This document shows positions 1 through 9,204 of a stretch of DNA of 64,000 bases, one piece after another (the first letter of the stretch is position 1; the number at the start of each line of letters is the position of its first letter). This stretch comes from Pelosinus baikalensis. Lineage in GTDB: Bacteria; Bacillota; Negativicutes; DSM-13327. The stretch lies in the NCBI RefSeq assembly GCF_020819555.1, contig NZ_JAJHJB010000027.1:1-64000 (forward strand), read 5' to 3'. The notes beneath the pieces were generated by a model, which saw only the letters and a list, made by a program, of their open reading frames with translations, was not told where the DNA came from and did no database searches. The position numbers and the translations under genes are program-made.

Positions 1-3000
1 ATTGCCGATGCTTGAGCTGCAACAGTACTTTCGTCACCCCAGCAATACCTGCCGCACTCTCGCAATGCCCAATGTTCGACTTGACCGAGCCGATAGCGCA
101 GAACTGCTTCTCTTTGGTATATTTTTGGAAAGTTTTTGTTAGACCAGCGATTTCAATTGGGTCTCCTAAGGAAGTCCCGGTACCATGAGCTTCAATATAA
201 CTAATCGTCCTTGGATCTATTCCTGCTTCTTCAAGGGCTCTACTAATAACACTAGCTTGAGCATTGGGATTAGGAACTGTATATCCATTGGTTTTTCCGC
301 CATGATTAATTGCGGTTCCTTTGATTATTCCATATATGTGATCCCCGTCAGCAATAGCCTTTGACAACGGTTTTAAAAGCAACGCCCCTACGCCTTCTCC
401 CGGCACATAGCCGTCGCCTCCTTCCCCGAAGCTTTGGCACTGACCATTACTTGATAGAAATTTGCCCTGCGCCAAAAATAGATATTTGTTAGGATGTATC
501 GAAACATTGACGCCGCCTGCAATCGCTAGGTCACAGCCTCCTCGCTGCAAGCTTTGACATGCTAAATGGATTGCGGTCAATGAGGAAGAACACATCGTAT
601 CTACTGTCATGCTAGGACCATGGAAATTACACAAATAGGACACCCGATTAGCAATAGATGCCGGAACCCCCCATAGCGAAGTTGGTCTGCCTTGTAGGGT
701 TTCCTGGACTCCATAGAGCTGGTACTCGTCGAACATGACCCCAGCAAAAACTCCTACATTGCCTTTTAATCCAAAATATTCCTGATTACTAATGTTTTCT
801 CCAGTATATCCCGCATCCTCTATTGCTTCATAGACAGACTCTAAGAATATACGCTCCTGCGGATCCATTATTTCCGCCTCACGGGGTGAGATATTGAAGA
901 ATAGCGGATCAAACTGATCTACACCATCCAAAAATCCTCCCCACTTACTATAAGTTTTTCCAGGTTTGTTCTTATCTTCATCAAAGTACAAGTTGTGATC
1001 CCAACGATCTTTAGGAATTTCCGTAATACAATCTTTACCATCCCTTAGATTATTCCAATACTCTTTTATATTCCTAGCCCCCGGATAGCGTCCAGAAATA
1101 CCAATAATAGCAATATCTAAGGCCTCTGTTGCTTTTTCCTCCCGCAATTCAGCCAACCTCAATTCTTTCCAATTTCGTTTATCGGAATCTACCGATTCTG
1201 CCACAGCTATTGGATCTTCAAAATTAATGGTGGTTGCTGCTATTTCTTCAATTCCCAATAATTCGATAAGGCGTTCTCGATAGGCTTCCATAAAATATCC
1301 AGTCAGTTCTGTAATGTTTTGGTATTCAAAAAACAATGTTTTCGGCAATAAACCAAATGTCTTCTCTAATTGATTAGTTAATTTCATAGCCATAATCGAA
1401 TCGATCCCGTACTTTTCCAATTGGGCATCTGCCTCAATGCGATGTACGGGAAGCTTAATAACATCTGAAAGCTGCTTTTTGAGATACTTTGATACTTTTC
1501 CCTGTAGTATATCTGATCCAATTGTTGCAGCTGGCTGTCTTTCTGTTAGAATAGGCATATCAGTTTTTGTCATTGCTATTGAATCTTTTACATTATTGGT
1601 AGTTACTTCTGTTTCCGCCTCAACTCCCAGCATCTCTAAAAGTCGATCTCGATAAGCTCGAAGAAAATATTCGGCTAATTCTTTAATATTTTGATATTCG
1701 AAAAACAATGTTTTCGGCAATAATCCGAATGTTTTTTCTAATTGGTTAGTCAACTTCATTGCCATAATCGAATCAATTCCGTACTTTTCTAACTGAGCAT
1801 CTGCCTCGATGCGATGTACGGGAAGCTTAATAACAGCCGCAAGTTGTTTTTTGAGATAATTTATTGCCTTTGCCTGGAGTATATCTTGTCCAATGGTTGC
1901 GCCTACCTGTTTTTCTTCTATGCTATATAGTGATTTTGCAACTTCAGTTTGGGACTGTTTTTCAAGTACGTCTGGGTTTTCCATAAATTCAGGTGTTAAA
2001 ATGGTCGGATTTATAATCGAAAGCAATTTATGCTTCATTCCTACGATCTTACCTTCCATCACCATCACTTGGGACTGACCAGAAGCCAAGCCTTGATACA
2101 ATGCCTGAATGCCGTTCTTGGTTGCCATGGGGATTATCCCCATACTTTCTCTCATCGTTTTTTCGGTTTCTTCATTAACATACATCCCGCCCTCTTTCCA
2201 TAGCGGCCAATTAATTGATAGTGTTTGACCTTGACGGTGTTTTGAAATCACCAAACGGTTACGATATTTAGCATAGGCATCCATAAAGGTGTTGGCAGTA
2301 GAATAATCAGCCTGCCCTGCATTGCCTAAGCTTCCCGATATGGAAGAAAAGAGAACAAAAAAGTCCAAAGATAAATCCTTTGTTGCCTGATCTAGATTCA
2401 TTAATCCTGTAACCTTAGGTGCAAGGACTTCTAAGAACTCTTCTTTGGTCTTTTTGATGATAAAGTTGTCTCGGATCACTCCCGCACTATGGATGATACC
2501 ATTAAGGGTTCCAAAGTCTATCTTGATACTTTGGATTAAGTCTGCAACTGCAAGTTCTTGCGTCACATCAACTTGCTTATATTCTACCTTTGCCTTCAAT
2601 TCCTTAAATTGAGTTTGCATGGCTGCGTTAAAAGGAGATCGTCCTGTGAGAATCAGCGTCGCATCTTTGACCTTATTGGCAATTTCATTTGCAAATATAA
2701 GGCCCAAACCTCCCGCGCCTCCAGTAATAAGGTAGACACCCCGATCTTTCCAAGGAAGGCTTACTCCTTCCTGAGATAATGATTCAACTTCGCTCCAATC
2801 AGCAACAAACCTTTTACCTTCCTGATAACGTATCTGTCCACCAGTAGAAATTCGACTGTTCTCTATCAGTTTTTTTACAATTTCTTCAACATTTTCTCCT
2901 GGTTCTATTTCTATCAGCTGCCCAATGATTTTTGGATTCTCTAGTTGAACCGTTTTCAACAGTCCGGAGATTCCAGCGAAGAGTTGCTGTTCCCCTTGGA

Positions 3001-6000
3001 TAGAAACGACAATCTGAATTAGCACTTTGCCCGTAGGCTTATTTTTGAGTATGTTTTGTATTTCCTCGAATGCTTGTACAGCATAAGTTTGGAATTCCTT
3101 GCTGCCTTCCTGCTGAGTGTTAAAAATGAGATAACGCTGCGCGCGCGCCACTCCTCTCATTTTCGTTTCTATACTATCCTGAGAAACTGCACCAGGAGTA
3201 TAGAGTATTACCAGATGCTGATCATAGGCAGGTAAAATAGCTTCTTCTCCTACATAAGAAATAGCTTGCTCTTTCCAGCAAGGCTTTAACATCAGAGTTC
3301 CTAGTGCCTCAGTAGAAAAAGCAAAATTCTGACTCTCTTTTACTTGCTTTATAATAAACCCTTTAACATTTACCGTCAGTACCCCTTGATCATCAAAAAT
3401 CATAATTTTATATTGATTGGTCTTTTCTAAGACGGCGTGAACATAAATAGTAGTCGTAAGCGGTTTTAGTATGTTAACTTCACTAAAATGAAATGGTACA
3501 ATTAGCAATGGTTTTTTTTGCGACAGCAATACGTGAGCCATTGCTGTCTGAACTGCTCCATCCATTAAAGCAGGATGTAAGCGGTATTGGGAAAAATCAG
3601 ATTCCAATTCCAATGGAAGTGCTATTTTTGAGAAAGCTTCGGTTTCCTTAAAAAAGAACTCGCGAATAACCTGAAAGCTTTTTTTCTGGACGATTCCTAT
3701 CCTAGCGAATAACTTATAAAATTCATCAACTGTCGTATTTTTATCAAAATTCAATCTCAGCTTTGCCAAATCTACCGGAGACAAATTTTGTAAGAAAGAT
3801 TCACTTTGGCTATAACTAATACTTCCTTGAGAAAATTGTAAGCCTCCTGTCTCATAAGCACTCTGAATAGTATAATGTAAATCATCATTCTCTTCACGAG
3901 TAAACTCAATCTCAACCTCTTCAGGATGATCACCGACTGCAATCGGATGTATAAACAATACGTTCTTAAGGCTTATCACCTTTTGTTCTCTAAAAAGAGA
4001 GCCCCCAACACTTGCTATCTCTAAATGGCAAACTCCTGGAAGCACATAACGATTATTAATTAGATGATCTTTTAAAAAATATTCTCGTTTTGAAAATACT
4101 TTTTTAAATCGCCCTTTTTTATAGGTGGAGGTATTGACATCAAGTAGAGGATGTAAACGAGTATCACTGCTATAGGGTATTTTCCCCTCGTAAAGTATTT
4201 CGCTTTCGGTAAGCCAAGATTTTTCCTTTAGAAATGGATAGGTAGGAAGAGGAACTTTTAGAAACTCCTCTCCTGATTCAATCTGAATATTATCTATATC
4301 TCCTTTTACCCACAACGAAGCCAATACTTCTACATCTACTGATTCTAGGTCTGATGATGACTTACTAATCGATTTATTCGATTCTAAAGCCTCTCCAAAG
4401 ATAATATTTTTATTATCAGTATTACCACAAACAAAACTCTGTAAATTTTGTTGAAGTTCTGTTATCGACGCAGCAAGAACCGCCAAACGGTAACGATAGG
4501 TTTCCCTACCAGTCTGAAGCGTTTTAGCGATATTTCGTAAATTATACTGCTGTAATACTGATGGATTATCGGTCAATTCGGAAATAAAAGAAGCCATTTT
4601 ATTGGCATATGCAATCAGTTGCACTTCGGTTTGAGCCGATAACATAAACATCTCTTGATTTATTTTACCATCACCGCTATTAGATTGATGGATATTATCA
4701 AAGGATTCCACTATAAGATGGGAGTTTGAACCACCGGCGCCAAAAGAACTGATTCCTGCGAGAAGGCTCTTGCCACTTTGAATGCCCCATTCCTGATTAT
4801 CGCGGATTACAAAAAAGGGTGAATCATTAAAATTAATTTTACGGTTTAAAACATCAGAATGAATACTGGCAGGAAGAATTTTATATTTCATGCTCAACAA
4901 AATTTTTATTAAACCAACTACACCTGATGCTGCTTCAAGATGCCCAATATTAGATTTTACCGAACCAATGCCGCAAAAACGTTTTTTTTGAGTATAGGTT
5001 TTAAAGGCCAGACTAAGTCCCTTAACCTCGATAGGATCCCCCAAAGCAGTTCCGGTTCCATGACACTCAATATAGCTCAAATCCTCTGGATGAATCTGTG
5101 CTCTTTCAATAGCAGTACTTATCAAATCACTATGTGATTCAGGATTTGGCACGGTATATCCTGTAGTTTTACCACCATGATTTGTGGCTGAACCACGGAT
5201 TACTCCATAAATATAATCCTTGTCTTTAATTGCTTTATCAAGGGGCTTAAGAAGAATAGTTCCTATACCTTCCCCCGGGACATAACCATCTCCGCCTTCT
5301 CCAAAACTACGGCATTTACCTTCAGTGGAAAGAAAATTGGAGTCGCTTAAAAAAATATACTTACTGGGATGTAAGCTAAGATTAACCCCTCCTGCAAGAG
5401 CCATCTCACAGTCACCAGCTAAAATCGCCTGACAAGCTTGATGAATGGCAACTAATGAAGAGGAGCAGGCAGTGTCAATAGCAATGCTTGGCCCAGTCAA
5501 ATCCAAAAAATATGAGACACGATTAGGAATGCCCCAATATAAGGAACCGGGACCTTTGTACTGTCCTTGCAAAAACCCTTCTTCATGGGAACATAAAGAA
5601 AACTCATTCCATGTAACCCCCGCAAACACACCTATCTTTCTTGTTTGTTGATACTCCCTTCTGCCGTAGCCAGCATCCTCCATAGCTTCCCAGCAGCAAG
5701 TCAAAAACAATTTTTGTTGGGGATCCATTAATTCAGCTTCCCGAGGAGAAATGCCAAAGAACAAAGGATCAAATTTATCAACATCGTCAATAAACCCGCC
5801 CCATTTGCTATAAGTTGTATTCTCACTGCCCTTGTTTTCCGAATGGAAGGATAAATAATTCCATCTATCTTCTGGTATTTCTTCAACACAATCCTTGTTC
5901 GCAACTAGGTTTCTCCAATACTCAAACTGATCATCGGCCTTAGGAAACTTTCCGCTTAGTCCTATAATTGCAATATCATATCCTCTTCTTTGTTCTACTT

Positions 6001-6376
6001 TCTCAACATCACCAGATATAGTAGCAACTGGCACAATCGTTTCCTGAATGTCCGTACTCAATGAATATTCAGTTGTTAGTAATTCATTATTATTCGAAAT
6101 TTCAGTATGTTTATTTTTTTCATTTAAATCCTGAGCAAATCCCGGCTTCCGTTCTTGTAAATCCAGGAAATAGCTAAGTTTATTGATATTCGGATATTCA
6201 AACAACAAAGTTGAAGAAAGATTTTGATACACTTGATTTAATGACGCCAATATTTCTTCACTGATTATGGATGTGACTCCAAGGTTAAAAAATGCTGCAT
6301 CTGAATCAACTTCCGTTTTTTCAATACCGAGTTTTTCTGCTATAATTTTTTTTAAAAATTCCTTTATACATTCCAT
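1..6376 (-). CDS. trans-AT modular polyketide synthase (3' end beyond left edge)
   Basis: Giant AT-less PKS read from ATG at 6376 after a strong GGGAGGAGG ribosome site; about 2,125 residues are visible and the frame is open to position 1. Domain order: ACP (Ser in GVTS, about residue 35); KS1 (about 131-555; DTACSSS, HGTGT, NIGH); DH (about 735-1010; HPALMDGAVQ present, but the catalytic motif reads HLINNRYVLP, so the usual Gly of HxxxGxxxxP is Asn); KR (about 1205-1400; Rossmann TGGAGGLG, Ser, QADYSTAN with Tyr and Asn); two nearly identical ACPs (GIDSIMA, Ser at about 1536 and 1659); KS2 (from about 1752, DTMCSSS). No AT lies between KS and DH, so extender units must come in trans. The ACP tandem lacks the Trp six residues after Ser that often flags beta-branching carriers. 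It extends the chain on enzyme-bound thioesters in the cytoplasm; the product is unknown. Confidence 0.95.
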   Translation of the reverse strand, partial: MECIKEFLKKIIAEKLGIEKTEVDSDAAFFNLGVTSIISEEILASLNQVYQNLSSTLLFEYPNINKLSYFLDLQERKPGFAQDLNEKNKHTEISNNNELLTTEYSLSTDIQETIVPVATISGDVEKVEQRRGYDIAIIGLSGKFPKADDQFEYWRNLVANKDCVEEIPEDRWNYLSFHSENKGSENTTYSKWGGFIDDVDKFDPLFFGISPREAELMDPQQKLFLTCCWEAMEDAGYGRREYQQTRKIGVFAGVTWNEFSLCSHEEGFLQGQYKGPGSLYWGIPNRVSYFLDLTGPSIAIDTACSSSLVAIHQACQAILAGDCEMALAGGVNLSLHPSKYIFLSDSNFLSTEGKCRSFGEGGDGYVPGEGIGTILLKPLDKAIKDKDYIYGVIRGSATNHGGKTTGYTVPNPESHSDLISTAIERAQIHPEDLSYIECHGTGTALGDPIEVKGLSLAFKTYTQKKRFCGIGSVKSNIGHLEAASGVVGLIKILLSMKYKILPASIHSDVLNRKINFNDSPFFVIRDNQEWGIQSGKSLLAGISSFGAGGSNSHLIVESFDNIHQSNSGDGKINQEMFMLSAQTEVQLIAYANKMASFISELTDNPSVLQQYNLRNIAKTLQTGRETYRYRLAVLAASITELQQNLQSFVCGNTDNKNIIFGEALESNKSISKSSSDLESVDVEVLASLWVKGDIDNIQIESGEEFLKVPLPTYPFLKEKSWLTESEILYEGKIPYSSDTRLHPLLDVNTSTYKKGRFKKVFSKREYFLKDHLINNRYVLPGVCHLEIASVGGSLFREQKVISLKNVLFIHPIAVGDHPEEVEIEFTREENDDLHYTIQSAYETGGLQFSQGSISYSQSESFLQNLSPVDLAKLRLNFDKNTTVDEFYKLFARIGIVQKKSFQVIREFFFKETEAFSKIALPLELESDFSQYRLHPALMDGAVQTAMAHVLLSQKKPLLIVPFHFSEVNILKPLTTTIYVHAVLEKTNQYKIMIFDDQGVLTVNVKGFIIKQVKESQNFAFSTEALGTLMLKPCWKEQAISYVGEEAILPAYDQHLVILYTPGAVSQDSIETKMRGVARAQRYLIFNTQQEGSKEFQTYAVQAFEEIQNILKNKPTGKVLIQIVVSIQGEQQLFAGISGLLKTVQLENPKIIGQLIEIEPGENVEEIVKKLIENSRISTGGQIRYQEGKRFVADWSEVESLSQEGVSLPWKDRGVYLITGGAGGLGLIFANEIANKVKDATLILTGRSPFNAAMQTQFKELKAKVEYKQVDVTQELAVADLIQSIKIDFGTLNGIIHSAGVIRDNFIIKKTKEEFLEVLAPKVTGLMNLDQATKDLSLDFFVLFSSISGSLGNAGQADYSTANTFMDAYAKYRNRLVISKHRQGQTLSINWPLWKEGGMYVNEETEKTMRESMGIIPMATKNGIQALYQGLASGQSQVMVMEGKIVGMKHKLLSIINPTILTPEFMENPDVLEKQSQTEVAKSLYSIEEKQVGATIGQDILQAKAINYLKKQLAAVIKLPVHRIEADAQLEKYGIDSIMAMKLTNQLEKTFGLLPKTLFFEYQNIKELAEYFLRAYRDRLLEMLGVEAETEVTTNNVKDSIAMTKTDMPILTERQPAATIGSDILQGKVSKYLKKQLSDVIKLPVHRIEADAQLEKYGIDSIMAMKLTNQLEKTFGLLPKTLFFEYQNITELTGYFMEAYRERLIELLGIEEIAATTINFEDPIAVAESVDSDKRNWKELRLAELREEKATEALDIAIIGISGRYPGARNIKEYWNNLRDGKDCITEIPKDRWDHNLYFDEDKNKPGKTYSKWGGFLDGVDQFDPLFFNISPREAEIMDPQERIFLESVYEAIEDAGYTGENISNQEYFGLKGNVGVFAGVMFDEYQLYGVQETLQGRPTSLWGVPASIANRVSYLCNFHGPSMTVDTMCSSSLTAIHLACQSLQRGGCDLAIAGGVNVSIHPNKYLFLAQGKFLSSNGQCQSFGEGGDGYVPGEGVGALLLKPLSKAIADGDHIYGIIKGTAINHGGKTNGYTVPNPNAQASVISRALEEAGIDPRTISYIEAHGTGTSLGDPIEIAGLTKTFQKYTKEKQFCAIGSVKSNIGHCESAAGIAGVTKVLLQLKHRQ
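1321..1902 (-). repeat. direct repeat encoding the tandem ACPs
   Basis: Two units of roughly 210 nt, offset by about 372 nt, each encode an ACP with the same active-site stretch (LEKYGIDSIMAMK) and mostly silent differences. Such similarity at DNA level points to recent duplication or conversion inside the PKS gene. Doubled carriers are known in trans-AT PKSs to raise local flux; that role is inference here. Confidence 0.8.
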
Positions 6377-6432
6377 TAGAAAACCTCCTCCCAAATAATA
6401 ATCCTATCTATCCACTTAAGAAATAGCATTTT

Positions 6433-7170
6433 CTAACAGGTCAGGCCACCATCTACGATAAAGGACTGTCCTGTTATAAAACCAGCCTCACATGAGAATA
6501 AAAATCTTACTAATCCAACCACGTCTTCTACCTTGCCTAATCGGCCAAGAGGTGTTCTTCTAATAATTTGTGCCTTCTTACCTGCTGACATATTCTTTGT
6601 CATATCGGTATCCATAAAGCCTGGAGATATGGCATTAACGCGTATACCTTTACTACCTAACTCTCGTGCAAGAGATCTGGTAAACCCATCTAAAGCGGCT
6701 TTAGAAGCACCATAAACTGATGTGCCCTTGAACCCTCTTACACCTACAATGGAACTTATATTAATTATTACACCATCATTTTGGTTGAGCATTACACGTG
6801 AAACATGCCGGCTTAAATGAATAACAGAACCCAAATTTAAATTGATAATGTCGTTAATATCATTTTCCCTGGTAACCGGGAGCAATTGTTCAAGGGTAGC
6901 ACCAGCATTATTAACCAAGCCATCAATTTTCCCATATTTTTTATAAACATTAAATACAAATGCCTTTAAAGAATTATAATCTTTTGCATCCAAAGACTCC
7001 CAATAGAAATTGTCTTTGTAATCATTTCCTTCTCTAAGCACTTTTATAAAATCAGTTTCACTTCTACTAAATGTAGCAACAATAAACTCATTTTCTAGAA
7101 GGTACTGAATAATTTCTTTACCCAACCCACGACTTCCACCGCTAACTAAAACAACTTTTCCATTATTCAT
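6433..7170 (-). CDS. SDR-family oxidoreductase (FabG-like ketoreductase)
   Basis: 245-residue classical short-chain dehydrogenase/reductase. The cofactor motif SGGSRGLG is near residue 11, NNAG sits mid-protein, and the catalytic YxxxK appears as YGASK; the C-terminal GQSFIVDGG is typical of FabG-like enzymes. Its ATG overlaps the stop of the AMP ligase gene (ATGA, 7167-7170), so the two are translationally coupled, and it lies just before the PKS gene. A role in reducing an ACP-bound keto acid made by the ligase/ACP pair is inferred from context. The substrate cannot be read from sequence; a standalone trans-acting KR for the PKS is the alternative. Confidence 0.88.
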   Translation of the reverse strand: MNNGKVVLVSGGSRGLGKEIIQYLLENEFIVATFSRSETDFIKVLREGNDYKDNFYWESLDAKDYNSLKAFVFNVYKKYGKIDGLVNNAGATLEQLLPVTRENDINDIINLNLGSVIHLSRHVSRVMLNQNDGVIINISSIVGVRGFKGTSVYGASKAALDGFTRSLARELGSKGIRVNAISPGFMDTDMTKNMSAGKKAQIIRRTPLGRLGKVEDVVGLVRFLFSCEAGFITGQSFIVDGGLTC

Positions 7171-8525
7171 ATCGCTACCCCGCTTCTCATTTTCTTAAAT
7201 CTTTCGCTTACCAGCTCTTTATCCGATACCATTATTAATGTAGGTATCTTATATGGCAAAAGACGCTCTTTACAATAATCAATAATTCGCTTTCTTACAT
7301 CTTTTATTTCTTCCGGTTCATTAAGGACAACTGTGGCAACCACAATTTGACCGGTTATAGGACTATTTTTTCCTGATACCAAAACATCCTTGATATTCAG
7401 TATTTCTAACAAAACACTTTCCACTTCCGTTGGATAAACTTTTTCTCCTCCAACATTTATAATCTCACTTTTCCTTCCTAATATTTTTATATACTCGCCG
7501 TCAACTTCAACCTGATCACCAGTATTGTACCAGCCATCATTATCAAAAGGTGACGGGGCATTAAGATATCCTAACATTGCTGCACTAGTCCGTATCCAAA
7601 GAATGTTATCGACAATTTTCATCTCAACACCTCTGCCCCCCACCTTCATCCATTTAGAATGAGAGTCCTTTGATTTCGTTGAGAAAATACCCAACTCTGT
7701 TAAGCCATATGTTTGCTTTAATGTTACTGATGGAAATATACTATTCATCGACGCTAATGTTGACTGGGGCATTGGCTCCGTACCATAAGTTATAATTTCT
7801 AATGAAGACAAATCATAGTTCTCATAAAACTTTGACATGATTAGCATATTTAAAAAAGTAGGAGTTGTAGGCAACAACTGGACTTTATGCTTTTGAATCG
7901 CTTCACAGACTGATTGCGGTGTCCTTTCTTGAGAAGTTACTATTGTACCGCCATTGAACATAATCGCAAAGAGCGTGTTTATTCCACCAATATGATCTAA
8001 TTTTAAAAATACCATTGTTCGGAATGGTTTTCGCTTAGCAGTTTTATATCTTTCTATAAGCCTGGAAGTGCATAATACTGCTGCTTTGCTTTTTCCTGAT
8101 GTACCTGAAGTAAAAATAATTATGCCCGATTCATTATCCATCCTTAACCTATCTAATAGTTGGTGCGTTGAATCTCCTGATACTGGATAATAACTCCATG
8201 TATCATCTTCATTAAATTCAAAATACTTATTAACCTTAGCAACTAAAAACATTTCTTCTTGCTTCTCTTTTGACTCTATTCCAATTGGAACAATTATGTT
8301 TTTGTTTAAAATTAGGGCTAATAGCAAAAAAATAACATTGGGAGAGTAATCTCCTATTATGGCAACGCATTCCCCTTCAGCAACCCCTAATTTTCCCAAC
8401 TCACTTTTCCATGTATTTACATTTTTAATAAGATCAAGATAACGGTAAGATTTATCTTTAAGTATAAAAAAATCATCATTTTGAACCTCTTGCATTTTAT
8501 CTATAATCCAGCTCAAATTACTCAT
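7167..8525 (-). CDS. AMP-dependent acyl ligase (ANL superfamily), stand-alone
   Basis: 452-residue adenylate-forming enzyme. The P-loop-like A3 motif is TSGTSGKSK, the A5 region reads YGLTE, YNTGD is A7, GRKSEIINVGG is A8, and the C-terminal lysine region is RFKKMR. It should activate a carboxylic acid as acyl-AMP and pass it to a carrier protein. It is somewhat short for the family but has all core motifs. The start overlaps the stop of the upstream ACP gene and the stop overlaps the SDR start, giving an ACP-ligase-SDR triplet that is probably made together. A starter-unit activation role is likely by analogy with ligase-initiated trans-AT pathways; the acid is unknown. Confidence 0.88.
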   Translation of the reverse strand: MSNLSWIIDKMQEVQNDDFFILKDKSYRYLDLIKNVNTWKSELGKLGVAEGECVAIIGDYSPNVIFLLLALILNKNIIVPIGIESKEKQEEMFLVAKVNKYFEFNEDDTWSYYPVSGDSTHQLLDRLRMDNESGIIIFTSGTSGKSKAAVLCTSRLIERYKTAKRKPFRTMVFLKLDHIGGINTLFAIMFNGGTIVTSQERTPQSVCEAIQKHKVQLLPTTPTFLNMLIMSKFYENYDLSSLEIITYGTEPMPQSTLASMNSIFPSVTLKQTYGLTELGIFSTKSKDSHSKWMKVGGRGVEMKIVDNILWIRTSAAMLGYLNAPSPFDNDGWYNTGDQVEVDGEYIKILGRKSEIINVGGEKVYPTEVESVLLEILNIKDVLVSGKNSPITGQIVVATVVLNEPEEIKDVRKRIIDYCKERLLPYKIPTLIMVSDKELVSERFKKMRSGVAI

Positions 8526-8752
8526 TTTCGCATCCTCCCTACTGTATTTATACTTGAAATTAATGCCCCTTCGGAAAAAGGATCTGCACCTAATTCCATT
8601 TCCAAATGTGCAATTAGCTGAGCAATATCAAGTGATGAAAATCCCAAATCCTCAATAATTCTTAATTCATCTTTTATTTCAGGTACTTTGTAGGATTTTT
8701 GATCCAAAATTTGTTTAATAGCATTTTCAATACCTTTTTTTACTTCTACCAA
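8522..8752 (-). CDS. stand-alone acyl carrier protein, copy B
   Basis: 76-residue ACP. The phosphopantetheine Ser is S40 in DLGFSSLD, followed by the acidic helix IAQLIAHLEMELG and DPF. Start is TTG, eight or so bases after AGGGAGTG. It is almost identical to copy A just upstream except at the first ten residues and the tail, so the pair is a recent tandem duplication. The stop overlaps the ligase ATG, making this copy the most likely carrier for the ligase product. Confidence 0.9.
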   Translation of the reverse strand: MVEVKKGIENAIKQILDQKSYKVPEIKDELRIIEDLGFSSLDIAQLIAHLEMELGADPFSEGALISSINTVGRMRK

Positions 8753-8777
8753 TTAAATCACTCCCTCGTTTAATAAA

Positions 8778-8815
8778 AGTAACTTCAGTTGATTACATAA
8801 CCTACTGAAGTTACT
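8778..8815 (-). terminator. perfect 12-bp hairpin between the twin ACP genes
   Basis: AGTAACTTCAGT and ACTGAAGTTACT form a perfect stem with a 14-nt loop. In the direction of the operon the stem is followed by TTTTATT; on the plus strand it is followed by a longer T-run, so it may work both ways. It sits inside the PKS operon, where polymerase would need antitermination or leakiness to pass. Confidence 0.65.
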
Positions 8816-8902
8816 CTTTTTTTATTTTATAGAATAAACCGACCTACTATTTACAAAACGGTTGTCTTTAAAATCTAATCTTATTACTCATTTTCATAGT
8901 CC

Positions 8903-9163
8903 CTATTTCTTTCCATGCACACAGCTTTGATAAACATTACACAAGCTTCCTACTGTATTTATACTTGAAATTAGTGCCCCTTCCGAAAAAGGATCTATAC
9001 CTAATTCCATTTCCAAATGTGCAATTAACTGGGCAATATCAAGTGATGAAAATCCCAAATCTTCGATAATTCTTAACTCATCTTTTATATCGGGTACTTT
9101 GTAAGATTTTTGGTCCAGAATTTGTTTAATAGCACTTTCAATACTTTCTTTTGTTCGTTCCAA
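8903..9163 (-). CDS. stand-alone acyl carrier protein, copy A
   Basis: 86-residue ACP with Ser40 in DLGFSSLD; residues 11-72 match copy B nearly completely, and the C-terminus is longer (ends VHGKK). The start is TTG at 9163 after AGGGAGTG. It lies 41 bp downstream of the LnmK-like gene, and a hairpin separates it from copy B. In leinamycin-type systems an LnmK protein loads a discrete ACP, so this copy may be the LnmK partner while copy B serves the ligase. That split of roles is inference. Confidence 0.88.
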   Translation of the reverse strand: MERTKESIESAIKQILDQKSYKVPDIKDELRIIEDLGFSSLDIAQLIAHLEMELGIDPFSEGALISSINTVGSLCNVYQSCVHGKK

Positions 9164-9204
9164 TCAAATCACTCCCTTAATTGAATTATAATCATCGCAT
9201 AATT

